Assembly (NCBI GenBank): GCA_035315125.1
Contig: DATFYI010000226.1
Span: 1 to 11,372 of the forward strand
Source of the DNA: DATFYI01 sp035315125
Lineage (GTDB): Bacteria > Chloroflexota > Anaerolineae > Anaerolineales > Anaerolineaceae
Length of the DNA: 11,372 nt
Reading direction: 5' to 3'
A program made the position numbers and the translations under genes. Of this stretch, positions 1 through 7,393 are shown piece after piece; the first letter of the stretch is position 1, and each line of letters opens with the position of its first letter. A model generated the notes under the pieces. That model made no database searches. It had not been told where the DNA came from and saw nothing but the letters and a program-made list of their open reading frames with translations.

Positions 1-783
1 CTCATTGCCATCATCAGTACACAGAATGTGTTGTGGCTGGATGCCATCAGTTATGGGTTATCCGCTCTAATCGTCATATTATTGATCCCTGCCTTAAAGG
101 GCCATGCCCAATCAACGGGAAAGCCGTCTGAATATGTTCACGAGCTAAAAGATGGCCTTCGCTTTATCTTGCGAGATCAGCTCCTGCTGGCCTTTGTAGT
201 GATGGTTCTGATTGTCAATTTTCTGGATGCCCCGGCTTATAGCGTGCTTTATCCGGTTTATATCAAGCAGTTCTTTGGAAATGCCCTCAATCTCGGTTTG
301 TTAGTGGCGGCCGGCGGCGCCGGCGCTTTAATCGGCGCTATCCTGTTTGGTGCAGTTGGCCAGAAACTATCCCGGCGATCAATTTTCTTTACCGGCTTTT
401 TCCTGGTTGCCCTGCATTACTGGGTTTATGCCTTCGTTCCACCCTTTTGGATTGTCTTGCTGGTAGCCTTTATAGCCGGACTGGGTTCCGGGCCAATTAA
501 TCCAATCCTCAGCACAATCCAATACGAGCGCATACCGGCGGCCTACCGTGGCCGGGTACTGGGTACTATAACATCGGTAGCTTATATTGCCATACCATTA
601 GGTGTGCTGATCGGCGGCTACAGCCTCGAATGGATTAATATTCGCCAGGTGCTGTCGATTATTGGCGTGCTTTATTTTGTTACGATTTTAGCCGCTTATC
701 TTAACCCGGCTTTTCGAGAAATGAGTACCAAGAAACCAATCCTGATCGAGCCTGTTGTAGGTAGTGGGAAAATGGCGCCATAA
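1..783 (+). CDS. MFS transporter, C-terminal part (5' end outside window)
   Basis: The reading frame is open from base 1 (it begins LIAIISTQNV) and ends at TAA 781-783, so the 260 visible residues are the C-terminal part of a longer protein. It shows strongly hydrophobic helices separated by short loops, a glycine/alanine-rich helix (GLLVAAGGAGALIGAILFG) followed by the basic loop GQKLSRRS typical of the MFS inter-helix motif, and a later RIPAAYRGRVLG loop as seen in MFS_3/EntS-like exporters. About six to seven transmembrane segments are present, matching the second half of a 12-helix transporter. Inferred role: proton-driven efflux of a small molecule across the cytoplasmic membrane. The substrate cannot be told from sequence. 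An internal GTG at 28 could be taken as a start, but the frame continues upstream without a stop and the protein would lack half the fold, so truncation by the window edge is the better reading. Confidence 0.88.
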   Translation, partial: LIAIISTQNVLWLDAISYGLSALIVILLIPALKGHAQSTGKPSEYVHELKDGLRFILRDQLLLAFVVMVLIVNFLDAPAYSVLYPVYIKQFFGNALNLGLLVAAGGAGALIGAILFGAVGQKLSRRSIFFTGFFLVALHYWVYAFVPPFWIVLLVAFIAGLGSGPINPILSTIQYERIPAAYRGRVLGTITSVAYIAIPLGVLIGGYSLEWINIRQVLSIIGVLYFVTILAAYLNPAFREMSTKKPILIEPVVGSGKMAP

Positions 784-863
784 ATTCTGCTGCAAGAAAA
801 GGTATCCTGGCATTGATATTGCAAGGAAAGCCTGGTGTGAATTATTTACCTTAATCCCTGATC

Positions 864-868
864 GGGGG
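864..868 (+). promoter_or_regulatory. Shine-Dalgarno for the GGDEF-EAL gene
   Basis: GGGGG lies 6 bases before ATG 875. Another ATG overlaps at 871 in a different frame. The spacing and the continuous 820-codon frame favour 875 as the true start. I found no convincing -35/-10 pair in the 91-bp gap upstream (784-874). Confidence 0.5.
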
Positions 869-874
869 AAATGA

Positions 875-3337
875 ATGCACCAGGTATCTTCAAAGCCATC
901 AATCTCGTCTTTTAAGTTCGCTTTGATCTTAGCCGTGACCTTATTCCTCGGTTATCTGGGGCTGGCATTTTTTATCCGTGCAGATCACTTACGACTCGTT
1001 CTAACCGATATTGCCTCGCCTTTGGTGGAAATGGTTGCAGCCAGTGGGCTATATTATGGGGCACGCGCCTCTTTTTCCGTTTCGAAGCGAACCGGTCTGG
1101 CCTGGACTATCCTGGCGCTTTCGGTGCTTTTTTTTGCAATTGGTGATACCGTTTGGGGAATCCTCGAAGTTGGCCTGGGACAGACGCCCTTCCCATCCAT
1201 AGCTGATTATTTCTACGTGGTTTTTTATCCACTCTTTTTGGTAGGTATCCTGATTCTACCAACTGCACAGCTTACATCCAGGGAATGGGTTAAAAGATCT
1301 TTAGATTTAGCGATCGTTCTGTTAGCCGCCGTGCTGGTTTTTTGGAATTTATTGCTCGGGCCTATCCATAACGCCAGCTTTACTACATCTGTTCTCGCCC
1401 AGGTTCTTTCGCTCTCCTATCCGGTCGGCGACTTTTTATTACTCTGGGCAACTCTCCTGCTCATCTATTACCAATCAAAAAACCGGCTTGCAAGCTCCAC
1501 TTTGCTTTTGGCAATCGGAGCTACCATCATGGTGATCACGGATTGCACTTTCGCATATGAGAATCTCAACGGGGGTTATACCAGCGGAGGAATTCTGGAT
1601 TTTGGCTGGGTGGTGGCATTTCTGACTTTTGGGCTGGCGGGCATGCTGCAGGCTGGAAGCATTTATTCCGAAGAAGGTAAGGCTCAAGAGAATCCGGCTG
1701 AACAGCCTGCCCCATTGGCGCCCTGGGTTTCCTATCTACCATACGTCTTGTTAGCAGGCGTCTACCTCCTACTTTTACAAAGTCACTCGACCCACTTTCC
1801 AATGGATTTTTTCAGCCTGAGCTTGAGCAGCGGCGTTATTATTGGGCTGGTACTCATCCGCCAATTGGTAGCAACCAATGAGAACAGCGCCTTAAACGAA
1901 CAATTGCGAGCAGCATTATTACGCCTTCAGCAGCAAGCGGATAAACAGGCAGAAACCAATCAAGAACTGCAAACTGAAGTGAATGAGCGCAAAAAAGCTG
2001 AACAGCAGCTCAACCATGATGTTCTGCACGATGCACTGACAGGATTGCCAAACCGGGTCTTGTTTATGGATCGCCTCGGCCGGGCCATCGAATATGCAAA
2101 ACGCCAGAACCACCCGTTTTCGGTCCTTTTTCTGGATCTTGATCATTTCAAAGTGATCAATGACAGCATGGGACATTCTATCGGGGATCAGTTATTGATA
2201 TCAATCTCCCAGCGCCTGAAAGTGTCGTTGCGTTCCAGCGATACGGTTGCTCGCTTAGGCGGGGATGAATTTGTGATCTTATTGGAAGGTACCAACGATT
2301 TTGAGTCGGTTATCAATTCTGCTAATCGTATCCAAAATGATTTAAAGCCGCCCTTTATTCTGGATAACCATAAAATATTCGTCACTGCCAGCATCGGCGT
2401 TGTGCTCAGCATCAATGAATATGAGCGTCCCGAAGAAGTTTTACGGGATGCTGATCTGGCTATGTACCGGGCAAAAGCAAACGGAAAAGCGCGCTATGAA
2501 GTCTTCAACGCCAATTTGCGAACCATGGCGATATCCCGTCTGGAGATCGAGAATGAGCTTCGGCACGCCCTGGATCACCAGGAATTTGAGCTTAATTACC
2601 AGCCCATTCTGGGTTTAAAAACCAGTAATCTGATCGGCTTTGAAGCCTTGATTCGTTGGAACCATCCCAGCCGCGGCCAACTTTTACCGGCTGAATTCAT
2701 ACCCATAGCTGAAGAAACCGGTCTCATTTTGCCGATCGGTGAATGGGTGCTACGTGAAGCCTGTAGCCAGACTTTGATCTGGCAGGAAGCATTTAAAAAC
2801 CAGGCCAATCTGGCCATTAATGTTAACATCTCCAGCAAACAACTCGCCGATCCAAATTTTATCGACGCCCTGCTTCAGATTTTGAAAGACACTGGCTTCA
2901 ATCCGGCACACCTTAGATTTGAGATTACCGAAAGTGTTTTAATTGATAATCAGGTTATAGCAAATGAAATTTTCAAGAAACTCGGCGATTTAGGAATCCA
3001 ATTGGAAGTGGATGATTTTGGAACGGGTTATTCCGCCTTAAATTACATCCAACGTTTTCCGATCCATACCATCAAAATCGATAAGTCTTTTGTCGAAGAA
3101 ATCGGCATGACCGATAAAAATTTAGGCCTCGTACAAACAATCGTGCTGATGGCTCATGAAATGGGTATGGATGCCATCGCCGAAGGCGTCGAAACAGACG
3201 ACCAGTTACAGTCCCTTAAACGAATGGGCTGTAATTATGGACAGGGTTTTCTGATTTCAAGGCCGCTTGATGGTAAGACGGTTACTAAATGGCTTGATCA
3301 AAACCGGGATCAAGAGCGGAAAGGGTCTGAAGAATAG
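875..3337 (+). CDS. Membrane-anchored bifunctional GGDEF-EAL c-di-GMP enzyme
   Basis: This 820-residue protein has three parts. Residues ~14-333 hold about ten hydrophobic helices, an integral-membrane sensor of a type I cannot assign to a named family. Residues ~336-380 are a charged, glutamine-rich coiled coil that would link and dimerise the output domains. A GGDEF domain (~382-545) carries GGDEF at 462-466, with a product-inhibition I-site RSSD at 453-456 exactly five residues upstream. An EAL domain (~560-805) keeps EAL (590-592), N651, E683 in EITE, DDFGTG (713-718), K734, EGVET (770-774) and Q790. All signature residues for both diguanylate cyclase and phosphodiesterase activity are therefore visible, so either or both could operate. 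Role by family: makes or degrades c-di-GMP at the membrane in response to an unknown signal. It appears monocistronic and ends at a strong hairpin. Which activity dominates is not decidable here. Confidence 0.95.
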   Translation: MHQVSSKPSISSFKFALILAVTLFLGYLGLAFFIRADHLRLVLTDIASPLVEMVAASGLYYGARASFSVSKRTGLAWTILALSVLFFAIGDTVWGILEVGLGQTPFPSIADYFYVVFYPLFLVGILILPTAQLTSREWVKRSLDLAIVLLAAVLVFWNLLLGPIHNASFTTSVLAQVLSLSYPVGDFLLLWATLLLIYYQSKNRLASSTLLLAIGATIMVITDCTFAYENLNGGYTSGGILDFGWVVAFLTFGLAGMLQAGSIYSEEGKAQENPAEQPAPLAPWVSYLPYVLLAGVYLLLLQSHSTHFPMDFFSLSLSSGVIIGLVLIRQLVATNENSALNEQLRAALLRLQQQADKQAETNQELQTEVNERKKAEQQLNHDVLHDALTGLPNRVLFMDRLGRAIEYAKRQNHPFSVLFLDLDHFKVINDSMGHSIGDQLLISISQRLKVSLRSSDTVARLGGDEFVILLEGTNDFESVINSANRIQNDLKPPFILDNHKIFVTASIGVVLSINEYERPEEVLRDADLAMYRAKANGKARYEVFNANLRTMAISRLEIENELRHALDHQEFELNYQPILGLKTSNLIGFEALIRWNHPSRGQLLPAEFIPIAEETGLILPIGEWVLREACSQTLIWQEAFKNQANLAINVNISSKQLADPNFIDALLQILKDTGFNPAHLRFEITESVLIDNQVIANEIFKKLGDLGIQLEVDDFGTGYSALNYIQRFPIHTIKIDKSFVEEIGMTDKNLGLVQTIVLMAHEMGMDAIAEGVETDDQLQSLKRMGCNYGQGFLISRPLDGKTVTKWLDQNRDQERKGSEE

Positions 3338-3372
3338 ATAAAGGGCCAGTTATTTGGATGCTGGCCCTTTAT
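3338..3372. terminator. Perfect 12-bp hairpin between convergent genes
   Basis: Arms 3338-3349 (ATAAAGGGCCAG) and 3361-3372 (CTGGCCCTTTAT) are perfectly complementary around an 11-base loop. The hairpin begins right after the stop codon of the GGDEF-EAL gene and lies 91 bp beyond the end of the minus-strand methyltransferase gene. The trailing T-run is short (TTTAT inside the stem end), so it is a weak classical intrinsic terminator. Its symmetry allows it to serve both directions. Confidence 0.7.
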
Positions 3373-3462
3373 CAAAACTAATCCTCATAATAGTAGTCTG
3401 GAAAATTGGCCGTCCTTATTCATGAATACTCAATATGGGTTTGCTTTGTTCACTACCATAGC

Positions 3463-4326
3463 TTATTGGGCCTGTGTGGCTTTCTCACGAGCGCGGAAGG
3501 CCTTAATCCACTTGGACCCATAGACGTCATGACCCATTAACAAATTAGCAGCCAGTATCGATGTGGAGACCGCTGGCTCAAGCGGGTTGGTGATGGCCGA
3601 TGTCATACCCTGGGTGATCGCCATCGCTATAAAAGCCGCATTAATGCCAGGGCGATCGGGTAGCCCAAACGACACATTGCTGGCCCCACCCGTAAAGTTG
3701 ACGCCCAACTCTTGTCGAAGCAAACAAATTGTCTCGAGGGTAACACGAGCAGCGTCAGAATCGGTGCCCACTCCCATGACGAGAGGGTCAAAAATGAGAT
3801 CGGAAACTGGGATGCCATAATCGGCAGCGCGGGCGATGATTTTACGCGCTGCTAAGAGACGTTCCTGTGGATCTTTCACAGGACCCGATTCATCGTTGCA
3901 TAGGGAGATAACAGCAGCTCCATATTTCTTTGCCAATGGCAGCACGCGCTCCAGAGCAGCATCTTCTGCTGTGGTCGAATTAATCAACGCCTTGCCTGTA
4001 TAGATGGATAGACCCGCTTCCAAGGCGGCAGGGTTGGGTGAATCAAAGCATAATGGCACGTCCACAACTTCCATGATCGTTTCCACTGCCCGGCGCATCA
4101 GGGCAGGTTCATCCCCAACGGATACGCCGGCATTAACATCCAGTACATGCGCTCCGGCTGCGACCTGTGCCAGGGCATCTGAACGCACGCGGGAAAAATC
4201 ACCGGCGGCCATTTCTTCGGCGAGTTTCTTACGTCCGGTCGGGTTAATCCGTTCGCCAATAATAACAAAAGGGCGCTCCGGGCTGATGATAACTGTCTTG
4301 CTTTTGGATGAAAGAATTGTTTCCAT
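3463..4326 (-). CDS. Methyltetrahydrofolate:corrinoid methyltransferase-like (pterin-binding TIM barrel)
   Basis: The 287-residue protein is close to the ~262 residues of acetogen AcsE. It aligns with that family from IGERINPTG (23-31) onward, after a ~20-residue N-terminal extension. The methyl-folate-binding residues known from AcsE have counterparts: D95 in CFDSPNP, N116 in INST, D180 in IFDPL and N217 in GASNVSFG. This argues for a corrinoid methyltransferase rather than a true dihydropteroate synthase, although automatic annotation often uses the latter name. Expected reaction: transfer of the methyl group of 5-methyl-tetrahydrofolate to, or from, a cob(I)alamin protein, in the cytoplasm. 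No corrinoid protein, activator or CO-dehydrogenase gene is visible here, so the pathway (acetyl-CoA pathway versus another methyl transfer) is open. Start ATG 4326 has a good AGGAG eight bases upstream. It lies downstream of panB on the same strand after a 255-bp gap. Confidence 0.85.
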   Translation of the reverse strand: METILSSKSKTVIISPERPFVIIGERINPTGRKKLAEEMAAGDFSRVRSDALAQVAAGAHVLDVNAGVSVGDEPALMRRAVETIMEVVDVPLCFDSPNPAALEAGLSIYTGKALINSTTAEDAALERVLPLAKKYGAAVISLCNDESGPVKDPQERLLAARKIIARAADYGIPVSDLIFDPLVMGVGTDSDAARVTLETICLLRQELGVNFTGGASNVSFGLPDRPGINAAFIAMAITQGMTSAITNPLEPAVSTSILAANLLMGHDVYGSKWIKAFRAREKATQAQ

Positions 4327-4581
4327 TGAAATCGCTCCTACAACTTTCTAGCAAAAAATAATACAATTTACAACAGGGTATTTTGACATCAATGTTTCGT
4401 TGCCGGCTGGCGTCTTCTGCAACTATTTTGGATATGCAAATAGCGCCGGCGAAGATATGTATCATATGTTGCCGGCCTGGGATGCCATGCATATTTACTT
4501 TTCTGAAAATCCTTTTTGAACATTAATTACAGAACCACACTATTTGTGTTTCCATGTGGTTGTGTTTGTAAGCCTGCTTGG
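4327..4581 (-). other. Intergenic leader between panB and the methyltransferase gene, with repeated GCCGGC palindromes
   Basis: The 255-bp gap contains the methyltransferase Shine-Dalgarno (minus-strand AGGAG, 4335-4339). It also has three copies of the self-complementary GCCGGC at 4402-4407, 4445-4450 and 4471-4476. Two copies sit in a near-identical direct repeat (GTTGCCGGCTGG at 4399-4410 and GTTGCCGGCCTGG at 4468-4480). Between the second and third lies an inner inverted pair ATATG/CATAT, and CTATTT/AAATAG flanks the stretch between the first two. Any two of the three palindromes could pair, giving mutually exclusive hairpins. No cobalamin-riboswitch B12 box (GCCACTG) was seen. A 7-bp pair AACCACA/TGTGGTT (4533-4539, 4555-4561) lies just beyond panB but lacks a T-run. 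No confident promoter found. Confidence 0.4.
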
Positions 4582-5439
4582 CTAACTTTCACCTAGCATC
4601 CTGGTTAGCTCAGTATATTCTTCCTCTTTAATGCCAAACCAGTTTTCTGGCTGTGGGAACTGCTTCGAAGTCACCTCATCTACATAGGCCTTCAAGCCAT
4701 CCTCAATTGCTTTACCGGCGTCGCCAAACACTTTGGCCATTTTTGGCTTGAACTTGGGATAAAGATTGAACATATCATGGAAAATCAAGAGTTGCCCGTG
4801 CGCATGTGGGCCCGACCCGAGACTGATGATCGGAATGCTGGCTCGCTTGGTGATAATCTGGCAAACCCGGTCCGGCACCATTTCGAGCAGGATGCTGTAG
4901 CATCCGGCTTCTTCGATGGCTTTGGCATCATCGATGATCTTCTTAGCCTGGGCTGCACCCTTACCCTGCACTTTGTATCCGCCCAGAGCAGATACACTTT
5001 GCGGCGTCAATCCCAGGTGTCCCATGCAGGGGATACCTGACTTCACAATCCCTGATATACGATCAGCCATTTCTGCGCCGCCTTCCAGTTTTATAGCGTC
5101 GCAGGCGCCTTCGGCCATAAAGCGGCCCGCACAGCGAATGGCCGTTTCAACCGAGGGTTGGTAGGTCATATATGGCATATCGCCAATCAACCAGGCATTG
5201 GGCGTGCCGCGCCGCACCGCTTGCACATGCGGCATCATTATATCCTGGGTGACCGGCAGGGTTGAATCGTAGCCAAGGATAGTCATTCCCATCGAATCGC
5301 CCACCAGCACGATATCCACACCGGCTTTCTCGACCAGATCCGCCATGGGATAGTCATAGCAGGTGATCATGGTGATCGGCTCAGCTTTGCGCATCTTTTC
5401 GTACAGGAAACCTAATGTAACTTTTTTCCGCTCGGGCAT
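4582..5439 (-). CDS. panB: 3-methyl-2-oxobutanoate hydroxymethyltransferase
   Basis: First committed step of pantothenate (coenzyme A) synthesis: transfers a hydroxymethyl group from 5,10-methylene-tetrahydrofolate to 2-oxoisovalerate, giving ketopantoate, in the cytoplasm. The 285 residues align along their whole length with E. coli PanB (264 residues). Matching residues: metal ligands D48 (VGDSMGM), D87 (IGDMPYM) and E119 (IKLEGG), K117, catalytic-base equivalent E186 (LLEMVPD), and the GHLGLTPQS (140-148) and GGYKVQGKG (153-161) blocks. It differs at the usual GxGxxxDGQ segment, which here reads GSGPHAHGQ (208-216), with His for Asp. It also carries a ~20-residue C-terminal extension ending in EEEYTELTRMLGES. 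The start is supported by AAAGGAGAT seven bases before the ATG. No panC or panD is in the window. The neighbouring downstream gene is another folate-dependent enzyme. Confidence 0.95.
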   Translation of the reverse strand: MPERKKVTLGFLYEKMRKAEPITMITCYDYPMADLVEKAGVDIVLVGDSMGMTILGYDSTLPVTQDIMMPHVQAVRRGTPNAWLIGDMPYMTYQPSVETAIRCAGRFMAEGACDAIKLEGGAEMADRISGIVKSGIPCMGHLGLTPQSVSALGGYKVQGKGAAQAKKIIDDAKAIEEAGCYSILLEMVPDRVCQIITKRASIPIISLGSGPHAHGQLLIFHDMFNLYPKFKPKMAKVFGDAGKAIEDGLKAYVDEVTSKQFPQPENWFGIKEEEYTELTRMLGES

Positions 5440-5445
5440 TTTTTG

Positions 5446-5454
5446 ATCTCCTTT
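5446..5454 (-). promoter_or_regulatory. Strong Shine-Dalgarno for panB
   Basis: Minus-strand AAAGGAGAT ends seven bases before the ATG at 5439 and fixes the start. Confidence 0.75.
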
Positions 5455-5466
5455 AGTTTGTTTGTA

Positions 5467-5496
5467 ATTTTACCAGAGCCCGATCAAGGTTGGCAA
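5467..5496 (-). promoter_or_regulatory. Predicted sigma-70-type promoter for panB
   Basis: On the minus strand, -35 TTGCCA (5491-5496) and -10 TAAAAT (5467-5472) are separated by 18 bases. The predicted start near 5460 gives a ~20-base leader that just contains the Shine-Dalgarno. It is read from consensus match only. Confidence 0.45.
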
Positions 5497-5740
5497 TGAT
5501 ATCTTGGGGGCTTCCAGACCAACCGATAGTACGATTAAGTCATTATCAATATCGGCTGTGTTGCGTTCCATAAGAACCAAACTAAAGATAATTATCATAA
5601 AAATAAACCCCTATTCTCATCCGGATCAAATCCCAGCCAGGAAAACCGGAAAAGAGAATTTTATTTATAGCGTTTCAACCCATCTTCTCATTCTATCCAG
5701 CAAGGCTTGTTGAGCGTGCTATAATCTATCTGAATAATTA
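5497..5740. other. Non-coding stretch in the divergent panB / sigma-like gene region
   Basis: The whole gap between the two divergent genes is 337 bp, and this central part lies between the two predicted promoters. It is AT-rich on its plus-strand side. It holds a 10-bp perfect palindrome GATAATTATC (5587-5596), a possible operator but unsupported, and an isolated TATAAT (5720-5725) without a good -35. I see no convincing gene: the only frame of length (5504-5713) starts at TTG with no ribosome-binding site. Confidence 0.35.
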
Positions 5741-5770
5741 TTGAGTTATTTCACCTGATTTGGCTATAAT
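5741..5770 (+). promoter_or_regulatory. Promoter of the sigma-like gene, predicted to give a leaderless mRNA
   Basis: -35 TTGAGT (5741-5746) and a perfect -10 TATAAT (5765-5770) are separated by 18 bases. Only six bases (AAATTT) lie between the -10 box and ATG 5777, so the expected transcription start falls on the A of the start codon. No Shine-Dalgarno precedes the ATG, which agrees with leaderless translation. Confidence 0.65.
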
Positions 5771-5776
5771 AAATTT

Positions 5777-7393
5777 ATGCCAGCTGATCTGTCTGCTCTG
5801 GATGATCAGGTAACACGCTTTATACTGCCCGTTTACCGCTACCACCTGGCGCTGCGTGGTGATCACACCGCTGCCACCACCCTGACCATCTCAACCCTGT
5901 ATAGCGCTCAAACTTGGCTCGATACCTATCGGTCCGAACCTGGGCAAGATCGCTTAGCAGTCTGGATCTTTTCAATCGCTCGTTACAAACAGGCCTTTAC
6001 CGCCCGCCGAGGCCAGTCATCTGAAAACATCTCTTCGGTTCACTCCTTTGACAAGTTTACAGAAAATCCGGACCCAATCTCTGAAGCTGTGCACTTATGG
6101 CAGGCCCAGCTTTCCTGGCTGTCAGATGATCTGCGCTGGCTACCCCCAATACAATCTGAAGCTTTGGCATTGGTATGTTTTGGTGGGCTTAGCCAGGCTG
6201 AAGTTGCCGCTCTTCTACACGCAAAGCCCAACCGTATCCATCAGCTTTTGGACAATCCTCTAGCCAGTCCTATACAGCTAACCGCTCTGGCCAATCAGAT
6301 CAATCTGTCTGAAAGCGATCTCGAACTTATCCTGAAAGAGACAACTTCAAAGCTGGTCCCTCACCCCGCCTGGCTACATCGCAATCTATGGCCACAGGCC
6401 TTTGAGTTGCGCTCTTTCATTAATCGCATTGTCCCGGCCATTGGATTGGCTACCCTGTTGGTGTTGGTCTTTGTTATTGTTAGCCGGCCAGTTACGCACA
6501 TTTATCAGATTTTTTCGGCCACCGGCCAGCCGGTTTTCCCAATCAACAACACACTCTATAATCTTTCATCTGCCGCACCGCGCCAGATCCAATCCGGGCC
6601 TGGCTATTTGGTGCCGCCCGACCCGACTGAGTGTCCGTATTGGCAGCGTTTCCTCATGAAGGCCTTATCCCAGCAGGCGGCCTTGATCGAAATTGTCCCT
6701 TTTCAAAATCCGCTGGCCAGTGGGCCATCTGAGCACGGCACTGGCTGCGAATTGGACTTGAGTGGCACCACTGCCGATCCCACTCAGGTGCACACATTTC
6801 TACAAATGATCCAGCCATTTTTTACCCAGCAGGATTATAGTGTTTCGGAATTTAATGACTGCTCCACACTCTTAAGTGACAATACCTGGCCCTGCCAGGG
6901 CCGGCTTTTTTACCTGCAAACATATAGCCGCGCCATTCTGACGATCAGTCAACCCGCTCTTGTGGCCGCCAGCAGCCCCTGCGCAGTATGTCCATCCAAG
7001 TCGTATGTTTCTCAGTTCAAACTGCGTATGCAGTTAGCCTCCAATCCTACCCAGCCGATTGTAGACAATTTCTTGAGCCGCTGGAAAGTCGGCGACGATC
7101 TGGCGCGGAACGACTTTACCAGCCAACTCCTCAACACACTACCCGATCTATCTGAATTGGATAAACTGGCGGGCATCGACCGCAGCCCTGCCGGAGGGCC
7201 TGATTTCAGCGTCCAAATAATCCAGAATACGGGCACTCAACTTCTGGTCAAAGTACAGGTGGAAGAAATCCGTCCTCCGCCCTTACCTTCAAAGTCCATC
7301 AGCACCCTGCAACTGAAGCTGGTCCGTCTGAATCGGGGTTGGAAAATCCAGCAGATCAGCGTCAATCCAGCCAGCACCAGCCCGCCCACCTGA
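5777..7393 (+). CDS. Membrane-anchored ECF-sigma-like protein with extracytoplasmic domain
   Basis: The 538-residue protein begins with a domain resembling ECF sigma factors. Residues ~10-78 have a degenerate region-2 pattern, with AQTWLDTYR then AVWIFSIARYKQ, like the usual W-F-I-A-R segment. Residues ~121-158 resemble region 4 (LPPIQSEALALVCFGGLSQAEVAALLHAKPNRIHQLL in overview), including a helix-turn-helix. Residues ~159-215 are a linker of uncertain nature, 217-236 one hydrophobic helix, and 237-538 a domain I do not recognise. It is predicted to be outside the membrane, with Cys 286, 324, 362, 373 and a CAVC pair (402-405), and ends in a proline/serine-rich tail. Inferred role: signal-dependent transcription regulation in which sigma-like and sensing parts share one chain instead of a separate anti-sigma factor. 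Region 2 is weak, so it may bind DNA or RNA polymerase without being a working sigma factor. No anti-sigma gene is adjacent. The start has no Shine-Dalgarno but a promoter fitted for leaderless translation. Confidence 0.7.
   Translation: MPADLSALDDQVTRFILPVYRYHLALRGDHTAATTLTISTLYSAQTWLDTYRSEPGQDRLAVWIFSIARYKQAFTARRGQSSENISSVHSFDKFTENPDPISEAVHLWQAQLSWLSDDLRWLPPIQSEALALVCFGGLSQAEVAALLHAKPNRIHQLLDNPLASPIQLTALANQINLSESDLELILKETTSKLVPHPAWLHRNLWPQAFELRSFINRIVPAIGLATLLVLVFVIVSRPVTHIYQIFSATGQPVFPINNTLYNLSSAAPRQIQSGPGYLVPPDPTECPYWQRFLMKALSQQAALIEIVPFQNPLASGPSEHGTGCELDLSGTTADPTQVHTFLQMIQPFFTQQDYSVSEFNDCSTLLSDNTWPCQGRLFYLQTYSRAILTISQPALVAASSPCAVCPSKSYVSQFKLRMQLASNPTQPIVDNFLSRWKVGDDLARNDFTSQLLNTLPDLSELDKLAGIDRSPAGGPDFSVQIIQNTGTQLLVKVQVEEIRPPPLPSKSISTLQLKLVRLNRGWKIQQISVNPASTSPPT

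Noticed and set aside
4327..4581. Cobalamin riboswitch ahead of the methyltransferase gene
   Set aside because: Expected from the enzyme's cofactor, but no B12 box (GCCACTG) or matching helices were seen on the minus strand.
5504..5713. 69-codon plus-strand frame in the divergent intergenic region
   Set aside because: TTG start, no Shine-Dalgarno, low-complexity lysine/isoleucine-rich product, and it overlaps the predicted promoter side. No family likeness.
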